DNA of 64,000 nucleotides from Pusillimonas sp. T7-7 (GTDB lineage: Bacteria > Pseudomonadota > Gammaproteobacteria > Burkholderiales > Burkholderiaceae_B), in NCBI RefSeq assembly GCF_000209655.1, contig NC_015458.1:1-64000 (forward strand), written 5' to 3'. Made by a program: the position numbers and the translations under genes. The stretch's first letter is position 1. Each line of letters starts with the position of its first letter. Under the pieces are notes generated by a model. The model did not search any database and had not been told where the DNA came from. It saw nothing but the letters and a program-made list of their open reading frames with translations. Of this stretch, positions 45,157 through 54,906 are shown one piece after another.

Positions 45157-47538
45157 GTGCGTTTGGTCTGGTGGGCATTTATTATCGCTTTCAGTAGCGT
45201 CTCGGCGACGCAGGCTCAGACGTCTGTGCCGGAAGCGGGCGCTCGCGTTGAGGTGGGCCAACTGAAGGTCGCGCCAAACCTGCGCATGCATCGCAATGTC
45301 ACCGACAACGATATCTCGTCGTTTCTGATTGCCGATAAAATGGAAACCGACGAGAACGGCAAGATCATTCTTACCGGTTCGGCCGAGGTCCGGCGCATTG
45401 ATTCGGTCGTCAAGGGCGACTACATCGACTACCAACGTGAAACCGGGCAAGTTCAGGTGCGTGGCAATGGCCTGATCATGCGTGATGCCAGTATCGTTAC
45501 CGGCCCTGAACTCAATTACAACATCAACGAAGAAACCGGCGAAGTCAACGATCCCAACTTCTGGCTGGGCGCTTCCGGCGGGGCGGGCACGGCCAGCAGG
45601 GCACAGATATTCAGCAAAAGCACCATGCGGCTATCCGATGTGAACTATTCGGGTTGCCCCTGCCCGGATCCATCCTGGTATATCAAATCGCCTCGCGTCG
45701 ATATGGATTTCGACGAGAATGAAGGTATTGCGCGCCATGGCGTGCTGTACTTCAAGGATGTTCCCATCCTGTATTCGCCCTGGCTGAGCTTTCCCCTGAA
45801 AAAAGAGCGGAAGTCCGGTTTTTTGATACCGACTTACGGCATGTCGAGCAATAGCGGCATCGAAATTGCAGCGCCGTATTACTTCAATATCGCACCCAAC
45901 TACGATGCCACCCTGACGCCGCGCTATTTAAGCAAGCGCGGCCTGCAGCTGGGGGGGGAATTCCGCTATCTGGGCAACCGCTACAGCGGGATAGTAGAGG
46001 GCACTTATCTGCACAACGATAAAGACACCGATGAAAAGCGCTGGCTGTTCATGGCGCGGCATATGCATAATCTGGGCGGCGGGTTCAATGCGTCGTACGA
46101 TATCCGCCGGGTTTCCGACGATGATTATTTTCGCGATTTTTCCACCTTTGGCCTGAATGAATCAACCAATAACTTTCTGGCCAGCAACGCAGGGGTAGAT
46201 TGGTCTGGATACAAATATTTCAGGTCTTCGCTCAGGGCGTACAAGTATCAGACATTGCAGGACGCCTCTACTGGCTATGTAGCGCCTCAATACGACAAAC
46301 TGCCCGAATTGTATGTGGGGGCCGCCAGATACAACTGGGGCGGCTTCGATGTCAAGTCCGACAACTACGCCACCCGCTTCCGCATGCCTTTCTATTCAGG
46401 CTCGCTAGAAAAATTCGACTATTTCCGCGATAACCGGATTGCTCCGGACGGTACGCGTTTTTCTTCGTATTCGACGATATCGTTTCCCATCGTGCGTGCA
46501 GGCTGGTATGTAACTCCCAAGGCGGGCGTGCACATGAGCCAGTACAACACCGATTGGTATGCAGACGAAATGCCCCGGTATGCAGGGTTTCCCAAAACAC
46601 AATCGCGCACCTTGCCTGTGTTGTCGCTCGATTCAGGCATGACCTTTGAGCGCAGCACCACATTGTTCGGCAATGATTCCATCCAGACGCTGGAGCCGCG
46701 CGTGTACTATCTGTATGTGCCTTATCGCGATCAATCTGAACTTCCGGTCTTCGATACGGATATCGCCACCTTCAACTTTTCTCAGGCCTTCAACGAAAAT
46801 CTGTTTACCGGCGGATGGGACCGTATTGCCAATGCCAACCAGGTTACCTTGGGCCTGACTACGCGCTGGCTCGATGAAGACACCGGCTTCGAGCGCTTGT
46901 CGCTGGCGGCGGCCCAGCGGCTGTATTTCGATGATCAAAAGGTGGCTCTGCCTGGTGGGCGGGGATTGCGCACGGACACCAAATCAGATTACCTGGTGGG
47001 GGTCAATGCCGCATTGACAGACACGCTCAATGTGCGCTTTGATGCGCAGTTCAACCCTGAATCGAAAGACCGTAACCGGATGTCGGCGGGCTTTCGCTGG
47101 ACGCCCAAGCGCCTGACGACTTTGTCAGCCTCGTATCGTTACGAGCGGGATAAGAATATGTTGTTGCCCGACTACAGCAGCGATCCCAACTATGAAGACC
47201 GTACACGCGAACAAGTCAGCGTTTCAGGGCAATGGCCATTGACCAACAAGCTTTACGCCATGGGCCGCTACGATTACTCTTTGCAGGAAAAGCGCGGTAC
47301 GCAATCGATACTTGGGCTGGAGTACAAAGGTGATTGCTGCTGGACGGCACGAGTTGTATTGCAGCGTTACGCTGTGTCGAAAGAAGATGCGAATACAGCG
47401 GTGTTCTTCCAGCTGGAACTTTCCGGCCTGGGCTCCCTGGGCACTGACCCCATGAATTTGTTGCGCGAACGTATTATTGGATATGAATCGGTTGCGCCTT
47501 CAATACCAGAAACAACCACCTTCGAGAGGTATGAATAA
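45157..47538 (+). CDS. lptD: LPS assembly protein LptD
   Basis: Outer-membrane beta barrel that inserts LPS with LptE. Residues 1-20 form a signal peptide ending SATQA. An N-terminal LptA-like jellyroll (about 40-150; DNDISSFLIADKME..GSAEVRR) precedes the barrel. The four disulfide cysteines are visible: C167 and C169 in GCPCPDP, and C727-C728 in GDCCW. GTG 45157 is preferred because AGGAG (45141-45145) precedes it and the signal peptide starts correctly; TTG 45109 lies inside the inverted repeat. The 793-aa length is usual. Overlaps surA by one base. Confidence 0.94.
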   Translation: MRLVWWAFIIAFSSVSATQAQTSVPEAGARVEVGQLKVAPNLRMHRNVTDNDISSFLIADKMETDENGKIILTGSAEVRRIDSVVKGDYIDYQRETGQVQVRGNGLIMRDASIVTGPELNYNINEETGEVNDPNFWLGASGGAGTASRAQIFSKSTMRLSDVNYSGCPCPDPSWYIKSPRVDMDFDENEGIARHGVLYFKDVPILYSPWLSFPLKKERKSGFLIPTYGMSSNSGIEIAAPYYFNIAPNYDATLTPRYLSKRGLQLGGEFRYLGNRYSGIVEGTYLHNDKDTDEKRWLFMARHMHNLGGGFNASYDIRRVSDDDYFRDFSTFGLNESTNNFLASNAGVDWSGYKYFRSSLRAYKYQTLQDASTGYVAPQYDKLPELYVGAARYNWGGFDVKSDNYATRFRMPFYSGSLEKFDYFRDNRIAPDGTRFSSYSTISFPIVRAGWYVTPKAGVHMSQYNTDWYADEMPRYAGFPKTQSRTLPVLSLDSGMTFERSTTLFGNDSIQTLEPRVYYLYVPYRDQSELPVFDTDIATFNFSQAFNENLFTGGWDRIANANQVTLGLTTRWLDEDTGFERLSLAAAQRLYFDDQKVALPGGRGLRTDTKSDYLVGVNAALTDTLNVRFDAQFNPESKDRNRMSAGFRWTPKRLTTLSASYRYERDKNMLLPDYSSDPNYEDRTREQVSVSGQWPLTNKLYAMGRYDYSLQEKRGTQSILGLEYKGDCCWTARVVLQRYAVSKEDANTAVFFQLELSGLGSLGTDPMNLLRERIIGYESVAPSIPETTTFERYE

Positions 47539-49007
47539 TGCGTAGTCTGCACGCCAAGCGCTGGATTGCAGCCATGTTGATGTGCGCCACGGGCGCGTTG
47601 TCGTCAGCGGCGGTTACGGCGGCCGAACCGGCGGCAAAATCCGCGCCGCAGCAAGCCTCGCAGCAGTTCGTCGATGGTATTGCCGCGGTCGTCAACAAAC
47701 AGGTAATTACCTTGCAGCAGGTCAATAAAGAGGCGCGCCTGGCGCAGGAGCAGCTGCAGCGCCAGAATATACCGGTGCCTGATTATGCGGTGCTGCAAAA
47801 GCAGGTTTTGCAACGCATGATCATGGAAGAGCTGGAGCGCCAGGAAGCCGAAAGGCTGGGCATCAAAGTGTCTGACGCCCAGGTGTCGCAGGCCGTGCAG
47901 ACCATCGCCGAACGCAACCGCATTACCCCTAAGCAACTGCGTGCGGAAATTGAAAAAACCGGCGGTAAATGGGACGATTATCTGCAGGGTTTGCGCCAAG
48001 AGGTTCGTACGGATCTCCTGCGCCAACGTACGGTTGACAGCACCATCGTCATTTCCGATGCCGAGGTCGATGCATTCCTGAAGAGCCAGGGTCAGTCGGC
48101 GCCAGCATCTGCGCCAACTGCGCCTGAGCCGGCTGCAAGACCAGCAGGCCCTCAAATTCTTGGGCTGGCCCAGATTTTGGTGGCAGTGCCCGAAGGGGCA
48201 AGCTCAGCACAAGTGCAAGCGCTGCGCCTGAAGGCCGAAGACTTGTTGAAACAGGTGCAGGGCGGCGCCGATTTTGGCGGGGTGGCGGCCGCTTCGTCCG
48301 ATGGGCCGCAAGCGCTTGATGGCGGCGAGCTGGGCGTGCGGCCTGTTGAGGGTTGGCCAGATCTGTTCATCAAGGCTACCCAGAATCTGCAGGCGGGTCA
48401 GGTCAGTGGTATTGTTCAAAGCGGCAATGGCTTTCATATTCTAAAGGTGTTGACGCGTGGTCAGCCACAGTCCCAGGCAGGCAGCCCGTCGGCCCCGCCC
48501 ACCACGGCACAGCAGCCAGCGCCCATGCAGCAGGGGCCAATGATGGTCACCCAGACCCATGCGCGCCATATCCTGATCAAGACCACGCAGGTCATGTCTG
48601 ACGAAAAAGCCTCGAACCGTTTGGCGCAATTGCGCCAGCGACTGGAAAATGGCGAGAGCTTCGAAGACCTGGCCAAGCGCTACTCCGATGATGCGACTGC
48701 GCCGCAAGGCGGCGATCTTGGTTGGCTGACGCCGGGTGAAACCGTACCCGCATTCCAGCGGGCCATGGATGCGCTTCAGCCCAATCAGATCAGTCAACCC
48801 ATACAGTCCCAGTTTGGCTGGCACCTGATCCAGGTTCTTGAGCGACGCACGAAGAATATGGAAAATGAATTCCGGCGCATGCAGGCGCGTCAGTTGCTGT
48901 TCCAGCGTCGTGTCGAACCTGCTTTCGAAGACTGGCTCAGCCAATTGCGTGGTGAGGCGTATATCGATAATCGCCTGGACCCCGCCTCGAATCGAGGGCG
49001 TCGTTAA
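47538..49007 (+). CDS. surA: Periplasmic chaperone and prolyl isomerase SurA
   Basis: Chaperone escorting outer-membrane proteins, including LptD, to the Bam complex. The 489-aa protein has a signal peptide (about residues 1-30), the SurA-N chaperone domain beginning VDGIAAVVNKQVITLQQV, and two parvulin domains (about 205-310 and 335-440) marked by LDGGELGVRPVEGWPDLF and HARHILIKT..PQGGDLGWLTPGE. Pro/Gln/Ala-rich linkers separate the domains. Translationally coupled to lptD. Confidence 0.95.
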   Translation: MRSLHAKRWIAAMLMCATGALSSAAVTAAEPAAKSAPQQASQQFVDGIAAVVNKQVITLQQVNKEARLAQEQLQRQNIPVPDYAVLQKQVLQRMIMEELERQEAERLGIKVSDAQVSQAVQTIAERNRITPKQLRAEIEKTGGKWDDYLQGLRQEVRTDLLRQRTVDSTIVISDAEVDAFLKSQGQSAPASAPTAPEPAARPAGPQILGLAQILVAVPEGASSAQVQALRLKAEDLLKQVQGGADFGGVAAASSDGPQALDGGELGVRPVEGWPDLFIKATQNLQAGQVSGIVQSGNGFHILKVLTRGQPQSQAGSPSAPPTTAQQPAPMQQGPMMVTQTHARHILIKTTQVMSDEKASNRLAQLRQRLENGESFEDLAKRYSDDATAPQGGDLGWLTPGETVPAFQRAMDALQPNQISQPIQSQFGWHLIQVLERRTKNMENEFRRMQARQLLFQRRVEPAFEDWLSQLRGEAYIDNRLDPASNRGRR

Positions 49008-49013
49008 GCACTT

Positions 49014-49799
49014 ATGGCACATCAAGCTCGTAAGCGCTTCGGCCAGCATTTTCTCACCGACGATGGCGTCGTGGATGCCATCGTTCGCGGCATAGATCCC
49101 AGGCATGATGATGCCGTTGTCGAAATCGGCCCGGGGCTCTCTGCGCTGACGGGGCCGCTGCTGAATGTGCTGGATCATTTGACGGTGGTCGAGATTGACC
49201 GGGATCTGGCGGCGCGCTTGCGCCAGGGCCATAAGCCAGAACGCCTGACGGTCATAGAGGGCGATGCCTTGACGGTTGATTTTTCCAGCCTGGGTAGCGG
49301 CCTGCGTATCGTCGGCAACTTGCCGTACAACATCTCCAGCCCCTTGCTGTTCCACTTGATGGCCAGTGCGGAGCATGTGCGGGATCAGCATTTTATGCTG
49401 CAGCGTGAGGTAATAGACCGTATGGTGGCGCAGCCTTCATCGGGTGATTATGGACGGCTGTCAGTGATGTTGCAGTCGCGCTACCGGATGCATAAGCTAT
49501 TTGATGTGCCGCCCGAGGCTTTTGATCCGCCTCCCAGGGTGGTGTCGGCGGTTGTGCGCATGGCGCCTTTGCCTGACACGCGTCAAAAACCCAAGAGCGG
49601 CAAGGCTTTCGAGCAGGTGGTTGCGCGGGCCTTTGCACAGCGGCGCAAGATGCTGCGTAGGGGGCTGGCGGATTGGGCGCCGTCGATCGACTGGGATGCG
49701 CTTGGCATTCCTGAAACTGCTCGTGCCGAGGAGCTGTCGGTGTCGCAGTTTATGGCGCTTACGGACCATTTGCTGGATAAGGGTGTGTTGACGGCTTAG
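49014..49799 (+). CDS. rsmA: 16S rRNA dimethyladenosine transferase RsmA (KsgA)
   Basis: Dimethylates A1518 and A1519 of 16S rRNA. The 261-aa protein has [18 protein letters not shown] at the start, SAM motif [14 protein letters not shown] (about residues 37-50), the catalytic [11 protein letters not shown] and the C-terminal KMLRRGL. It follows surA directly; the pdxA gene that separates them in E. coli is absent here. Confidence 0.96.
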   Translation: MAHQARKRFGQHFLTDDGVVDAIVRGIDPRHDDAVVEIGPGLSALTGPLLNVLDHLTVVEIDRDLAARLRQGHKPERLTVIEGDALTVDFSSLGSGLRIVGNLPYNISSPLLFHLMASAEHVRDQHFMLQREVIDRMVAQPSSGDYGRLSVMLQSRYRMHKLFDVPPEAFDPPPRVVSAVVRMAPLPDTRQKPKSGKAFEQVVARAFAQRRKMLRRGLADWAPSIDWDALGIPETARAEELSVSQFMALTDHLLDKGVLTA

Positions 49800-49800
49800 T

Positions 49801-49910
49801 GGCTGATGCCTCTATCTGTTTAGGTTGCCGACCCGTTTTATGTGTCTATCGGCCCTGGGCAACCTTGTTAATACCTGATCGGCGTCCAGGAAAGCAGACT
49901 GCCATCAGCC
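49801..49910. repeat. Nested inverted repeats after rsmA
   Basis: Outer arms GGCTGATG (49801-49808) and CATCAGCC (49903-49910); inner arms AGGTTGCC (49822-49829) and GGCAACCT (49858-49865). All are perfect 8-bp pairs. They fill the gap between the convergent rsmA and SpmA/SpmB-like genes and could fold as one long interrupted stem. No T tract. Confidence 0.4.
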
Positions 49911-51134
49911 AAAAAACCAGTAACAAACTCCAATCGCAGCCAGCACACCCGCCAGATCGGCGATCAGAGCGCAGCCTACGGCATGGCGGGCGCGTTGGAT
50001 GCCCACGGCTCCAAAGTACACGGCCAATACATAGAAGGTGGTTTCAGTGCTGCCTTGCACGGTAGCCGCCAACAGTGCAGGAAAGCTGTCCACGCCAAAG
50101 TGCTGCATGGTTTCGATCAGCATGGCACGTGCGGCACTGCCTGAAAAAGGCTTGACCAGGGCAGTGGGCAAGGCGTCGACGAATCGGCCATCAAGTCCAA
50201 AGGCATGCACCATCCAGCGGATGCCGTCCAGGACGACGTCCAGGGCGCCCGATGCACGCAGCACGCCGATGGCGCACAGCATGGCTACCAGATAGGGCAG
50301 CAGGTTTTTTGCAACGTCGAAGCCGTCTTTGGCGCCTTCCACAAAACATTCGTAGACGGCTACTTTCTTGCGGGCGCCGGCCAGCAGAAAAATCATGATG
50401 ATGCCGAACAGCGTCAGGTTGCCCATCAGCGATGATGTGGCGCTGATGGCGGCGCTGCTCAGCGTGGCCAGCAGCGCCATGAAACTGCCCAGGATCAATA
50501 CCAGGCCGCCCAGCCATAGCAGCACTACGGGGTCATGCAGCTTCAGTCGCTGCATGAAAGCGACCGACAGCAAGCCCGCCAGGGTGGACGCCGTGGTGGC
50601 CAGCAGGATAGGCAGGAAAACCATGGTGGGGTCGGCGGCGCCCTGCTGGGCGCGGTACATGAAGATGGTGACCGGCAACAGGGTGAGCGACGATGCATTC
50701 AAGACCAGGAACAAAATCTGCGCATTGCTGGCTGTGTCAGGGCTGGGGTTGAGTGTCTGGAGCTCTTTCATGGCACGCAAGCCTATGGGCGTTGCGGCAT
50801 TGTCCAGACCCAGGCCGTTGGCGGCAAAGTTCAAGGTGATCAGCCCCAGTGCGGGATGCCCCGCCGGTACCTCGGGCATCAGGCGGCGGAACAGGGGGGT
50901 CAGCCAGCGTCCCAGCAAATCAACCAGGCCGGCGGCTTCGGCGATGCGCAGGAATCCCAGCCATAGCGTCAGGGTGCCGAAGAGCAGAATCATCAGCTCC
51001 ACGGAAAGCTCGGCCATGTCGAACAGGCTGAGCACGATACGGGAGAAAATTTCAGCGTCGTGCAGAACGACCCACTGGTACAAGCCGGACAGCGAGGCCA
51101 CAATGAAGAAAGCAAGCCAGAGTGTGTTGAGCAT
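49905..51134 (-). CDS. SpmA/SpmB-like fusion (nucleoside-recognition Gate domains)
   Basis: 409-aa inner-membrane protein with about nine or ten helices and two Gate (nucleoside recognition) domains. The N-terminal half resembles SpmA (LMILLFGTLTLWLGFLRIAE.., LNFAANGLGLDNAATPIGL, LFLVLNASSLTLLP); the C-terminal half resembles SpmB (GAKDGFDVAKNLLPYLVAM, ALVKPFSGSAARAMLIE, STETTFYVLAVYFGAVG). In Bacillus these are separate spore maturation proteins; here no sporulation is expected. Transported substrate unknown. Convergent with rsmA, divergent from fadE with a 209-bp gap in which I see no clear element. Confidence 0.85.
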   Translation of the reverse strand: MLNTLWLAFFIVASLSGLYQWVVLHDAEIFSRIVLSLFDMAELSVELMILLFGTLTLWLGFLRIAEAAGLVDLLGRWLTPLFRRLMPEVPAGHPALGLITLNFAANGLGLDNAATPIGLRAMKELQTLNPSPDTASNAQILFLVLNASSLTLLPVTIFMYRAQQGAADPTMVFLPILLATTASTLAGLLSVAFMQRLKLHDPVVLLWLGGLVLILGSFMALLATLSSAAISATSSLMGNLTLFGIIMIFLLAGARKKVAVYECFVEGAKDGFDVAKNLLPYLVAMLCAIGVLRASGALDVVLDGIRWMVHAFGLDGRFVDALPTALVKPFSGSAARAMLIETMQHFGVDSFPALLAATVQGSTETTFYVLAVYFGAVGIQRARHAVGCALIADLAGVLAAIGVCYWFFG

Positions 51135-51343
51135 AGAGCGTCGCTAATGATGTTTGGTAGGCGGTACTAGGGCATCCCTGGGCAAGTCGAGCGGCTAGCC
51201 TGAGGCGCGAGGACTCATTCAGAGATTCCCCAGATTGTCGCAGACTATGCGCTTGCAGTCGTGGATTTAAGAGCGGTTCTGTACGAGGCCGGGTTTTTCA
51301 GGGGATAATGCTCAGGAGTGCATACTGTTGCAAAGGAAGCATC

Positions 51344-53581
51344 ATGAACTGGAGATCCTGGCGTCGTCAGTGGCTGACCGAGCCTTTATATCGCATGGCC
51401 CGCGAGGCCATGCCCAGCCTTTCCCTGACGGAACAGCAGGCCATAGAGGCAGGCGATGTCTGGTGGGATGCCCAGCTTTTCTCTGGCCGGCCCGACTGGC
51501 GCGCCTTGCTTGAGGTTCCTCCGGTGACGCTGTCCGAAGATGAACAGGCTTTTATCGATGGCCCGGTGGCACAGTTATGCCACATGCTGAACGATTGGAA
51601 AATTACCTGGCACGATGCCGACCTGCCTGCGCAGGCTTGGGATTTCATACGGCAGCAGGGTTTCTTTGGAATGATTATTCCCAAAGAGTATGGCGGGCTG
51701 GGGTTTTCCGCCTATGCTCACTCCGAGGTCGTGCGTCAGATATCAGTGCGTTCGGTAACGGCGGCCGTTACGGTCATGGTGCCCAACTCTTTGGGCCCTG
51801 GTGAACTCCTGATGCAGTTTGGTACCCAGGAGCAGCGTGATTACTGGTTGCCGCGTCTGGCGCGCGGCGAAGAGATCCCCTGCTTTGGTCTGACCAGCCC
51901 CGAAGCCGGTTCCGATGCCGCTTCCATGACCGATACAGGTGTGGTGTGCCGGCAAGAGATCGATGGGGTAGAGACCCTGGGCATCTTGCTGAATTGGCGC
52001 AAGCGCTACATTACCTTGAGTCCGGTGGCCACTGTTCTGGGGTTGGCGTTCAAGCTGTCCGATCCCGACGGCCTGATCGGCGATGACAAAGAGCCGGGCA
52101 TTTCCGTGGCCTTAGTGCCTGTGAATACGCCGGGCGTGGTCACAGGACGTCGTCACCTGCCTGCCATGCAAGCTTTCCAGAACGGGCCTACTGAAGGGCA
52201 CGATGTCTTCGTTCCGATTGACTCCTTGATCGGCGGGGTGGAAAAAGCCGGGCAGGGCTGGCAGATGCTCATGAGCGCACTGGCTGCCGGGCGGGGCATT
52301 TCGCTGCCTTCCCTGTCGGCGGCGGCATGTACCTTTTCAGCCCACACCGCCGGCGCCTATGCACGGGTGCGTACCCAGTTCGGCATACCGGTGGGCAAAT
52401 TCGAAGGCGTACAAGAACGGCTGGGCCGTCTGGCGGCCAATGCTTATCTGGTAGAGGCTGCGCGGCGCTTTACCTGCGCTGGCCTTGATCAGGGCTACAA
52501 GCCTTCGGTGGTGTCGGCCATCATGAAGCTGCATGCCACCGAACGCATGCGGGTATCCGTGAATGACGCCATGGATATCCACGCAGGCAAGGCTGTTATC
52601 GATGGGCCGTCCAACTATCTGGGCGGTCTGTATCGGGCGCTGCCAGTGGCCATCACGGTCGAGGGCGCCAATATTCTTACGCGCAGCCTTATTGTGTTCG
52701 GGCAGGGCGCCATACGTTCTCACCCTTATCTAATGCAGGAAATCGTTGCCGTGGGCAATAGCGATCAGACAGCGGGCGAAGATGCGTTCGATGCCGTGAT
52801 CTGGAAGCATCTGGCTCATAGCAGCAAGAATGCACTGCGGGCTGTCGGCACTGCCTGGACGGGCGCCGCATTTACACGGGCCCCCAAAGAGGCCGGTGCT
52901 GTCGCGGTGTATTACCGCCGCTTGAACCGCTACGCGGCGGGGTTCGCCTTGATTGCTGAGGCAGCCCTACTGACACTGGGCGGTTCGCTCAAGCGCAAAG
53001 AGATGCTGTCCGCCCGCCTGGGCGATATCCTTGCCGAGCTGTTCCTGGTGTCGGCCGTGCTCAAGCGCTGGCATGACGAGGGCAAGCACGAGTCCGATTT
53101 GCCGCTGGTCAGGCTATGCGCTTTGCAAAGCTTTGCCACCATCGAAAAACGCCTGGACGACGTCCTGCTCAATTTTCCTTCCGGCGCCTTGGCCTGGATC
53201 TTGCGTGTCATGCTGTTGCCGGTAGGTTTTCGGTCTGAGCCGCCCAATGACAAGGTGGTTGCCGCCTGCGCCAATATTTTGCTTGAACCGTCCGATGCCC
53301 GATCGCGATTGGTCGGCGAGGTCTGGGAGGGTCATGACAGCCCCAGCGTTGAGCAGCTGGAGCGCGCCTTTGAGCTGGTGGTCGAAGTACAGCCCCTGCT
53401 CGACCGAATCAAGCATGCGGGGCTGAAGCACTGGCGTATCGCCCACGAAAAAGGTGCAATTACCGACGAGCAAGCCCGAAAACTGGAGGCCGCAGAGCGG
53501 GCTCAGGCGCAGGTCATCGAAGTGGATGACTTCGCGCCGGAAGAATTGATCCGCCATGCTGCGGCGCCTGCGGCCGATTGA
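51344..53581 (+). CDS. fadE: Acyl-CoA dehydrogenase, FadE type
   Basis: FAD enzyme for the first step of fatty acid beta-oxidation. The 745-aa protein is of the long FadE class: an N-terminal extension, the dehydrogenase core (about residues 80-480) with GMIIPKEYGGLGFSAYAHSEV, CFGLTSPEAGSDAASM and VNDAMDIHAGKAVIDG, then the FadE-specific C-terminal domain with LLPVGFRSEPPNDKV. AAAGGAAG at 51332-51339 supports ATG 51344; an upstream in-frame ATG at 51308 was rejected. Somewhat shorter than the roughly 814-aa E. coli FadE. Confidence 0.9.
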   Translation: MNWRSWRRQWLTEPLYRMAREAMPSLSLTEQQAIEAGDVWWDAQLFSGRPDWRALLEVPPVTLSEDEQAFIDGPVAQLCHMLNDWKITWHDADLPAQAWDFIRQQGFFGMIIPKEYGGLGFSAYAHSEVVRQISVRSVTAAVTVMVPNSLGPGELLMQFGTQEQRDYWLPRLARGEEIPCFGLTSPEAGSDAASMTDTGVVCRQEIDGVETLGILLNWRKRYITLSPVATVLGLAFKLSDPDGLIGDDKEPGISVALVPVNTPGVVTGRRHLPAMQAFQNGPTEGHDVFVPIDSLIGGVEKAGQGWQMLMSALAAGRGISLPSLSAAACTFSAHTAGAYARVRTQFGIPVGKFEGVQERLGRLAANAYLVEAARRFTCAGLDQGYKPSVVSAIMKLHATERMRVSVNDAMDIHAGKAVIDGPSNYLGGLYRALPVAITVEGANILTRSLIVFGQGAIRSHPYLMQEIVAVGNSDQTAGEDAFDAVIWKHLAHSSKNALRAVGTAWTGAAFTRAPKEAGAVAVYYRRLNRYAAGFALIAEAALLTLGGSLKRKEMLSARLGDILAELFLVSAVLKRWHDEGKHESDLPLVRLCALQSFATIEKRLDDVLLNFPSGALAWILRVMLLPVGFRSEPPNDKVVAACANILLEPSDARSRLVGEVWEGHDSPSVEQLERAFELVVEVQPLLDRIKHAGLKHWRIAHEKGAITDEQARKLEAAERAQAQVIEVDDFAPEELIRHAAAPAAD

Positions 53582-53590
53582 CGCTGCAGT

Positions 53591-53986
53591 TTAGTCGTTA
53601 CGGCCTTTCTGCTGTATCAATTCTATTTTGTAGCCGTCAGGGTCTTCAACAAAGGCAATGACGGTCTGGCCGTGCTTCATGGGGCCGGCTTCACGAACGA
53701 CGTTGCCGCCTTTTTCCTTGATGCGCGCACAGGCGGCGTAAGCGTCTTCGACTTCCAGCGCTATGTGGCCGTATCCGTTGCCCAAGTCATAAGATGGCGT
53801 GTCCCAGTTATGAGTCAGCTCGATGACGGCGCCTTCGCTTTCGTCCTGATAGCCCACGAAAGCCAGTGTAAATTTGCCGTCGGGGTAATCCTTGCGCCTT
53901 AATAGTTTCATGCCGAGCACGTCGGTGTAGAAGGCCAGAGAGCGATCCAGGTCGCCCACACGAAGCATGGTGTGCAGTAAACGCAT
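53591..53986 (-). CDS. gloA: Lactoylglutathione lyase (glyoxalase I)
   Basis: 131-aa metal enzyme that converts the methylglyoxal-glutathione adduct to S-lactoylglutathione. Metal ligands of the Ni/Co-type enzyme are visible: H5 (RLLHTMLRV), E56 (AVIELTHNW), H74 (GYGHIALEV) and the glutamate in GYKIELIQ near the C-terminus. [30 protein letters not shown] matches E. coli GloA. Converges with fadE 9 bp away. Confidence 0.96.
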   Translation of the reverse strand: MRLLHTMLRVGDLDRSLAFYTDVLGMKLLRRKDYPDGKFTLAFVGYQDESEGAVIELTHNWDTPSYDLGNGYGHIALEVEDAYAACARIKEKGGNVVREAGPMKHGQTVIAFVEDPDGYKIELIQQKGRND

Positions 53987-54033
53987 CAGAATCTCCTTGA
54001 TGGTTGAGGGTAAACGGGGATCCCGTTGAGTGT

Positions 54034-54906
54034 TCAGATGAGCGGCAATGTGCTGGGGTCATACTGCCTGAGCGCGTCACGTGCACGTTCGAAGCCAGGG
54101 AGTATGCGGTCAACTTCCTGCCAAAAATTCTTGCTGTGATTAAGTTCTCGCAAATGCGCAATTTCGTGCGCGATCACGTAATCGATGATGTCAGGCTGAA
54201 AGTGTATCAGGCGCCAGTTAAGCATGATGTTGCCATCGCTGCTGCAAGAGCCCCAGCGGGTGGCCGCCGCCGATAGCCGCCAGCGCCGGATGACCAGATT
54301 ATTGGCGTTCAGAAAGTGCTGCAGGCGCTGTCCGAACCATATCCGGGCCTGCTGCTGCAGCCACGAGTGGGCGCTGTCGCGTATGCGGTTGCGCTCGGCG
54401 CTGGCGGGTAGCGCCAGATACAGCAAGTCGTCATCCTGAGGTTCAAAAAGAGCTCCCGAAAACGCTGCCGCCCTGCGCGTGCTATCCAGGTTCAGCACAA
54501 TACGTTTTCCCAGATAGGGTATGCGTCCACCGTGATGCCACTGGGCATCTGCAGTCGCCAATTGCTGCTGGCGGGCCTGGCTCAGGCGTAGTTTTTCCAG
54601 TACCCAGGCCGATTTTTCAACAACGGCGGAATCTATCTGGGCCAATGTTATCCAGTTTGGCGCCCTGACTTGCAGTCCGTCGTCGTTGATGGTCAGGCCT
54701 ATGCTTTTGCGCCGCGAACGTTGCAGGACAAAACCTATCGTTTGTTCCGGCGCCTGTACCTCGCGCCAGCGTGCTCCGGCGGGCAGCGAGGGGGGGCAGG
54801 CTATGGGAACCGTGGTTACAGGACGAAAAGCCGGCGGGACGGGCTGGACGACAGGCAGCGTGTCGGGTGTATCGGAAAACAGTTCGAGTTGCTTAGTTTG
54901 GCCCAT
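54034..54906 (-). CDS. YgjP-type (DUF45) zinc metallopeptidase-like protein
   Basis: 290-aa protein with the DUF45/SprT-like layout: a beta-rich front part starting [76 protein letters not shown] in consecutive blocks, including the HEIAH zinc-binding motif (HExxH) and a downstream histidine ligand candidate. The first 65 residues are proline-rich and probably disordered. No signal peptide. The start overlaps the 3' end of plsC by 14 bp, so it is the last gene of the glyQ operon. Confidence 0.85.
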   Translation of the reverse strand: MGQTKQLELFSDTPDTLPVVQPVPPAFRPVTTVPIACPPSLPAGARWREVQAPEQTIGFVLQRSRRKSIGLTINDDGLQVRAPNWITLAQIDSAVVEKSAWVLEKLRLSQARQQQLATADAQWHHGGRIPYLGKRIVLNLDSTRRAAAFSGALFEPQDDDLLYLALPASAERNRIRDSAHSWLQQQARIWFGQRLQHFLNANNLVIRRWRLSAAATRWGSCSSDGNIMLNWRLIHFQPDIIDYVIAHEIAHLRELNHSKNFWQEVDRILPGFERARDALRQYDPSTLPLI

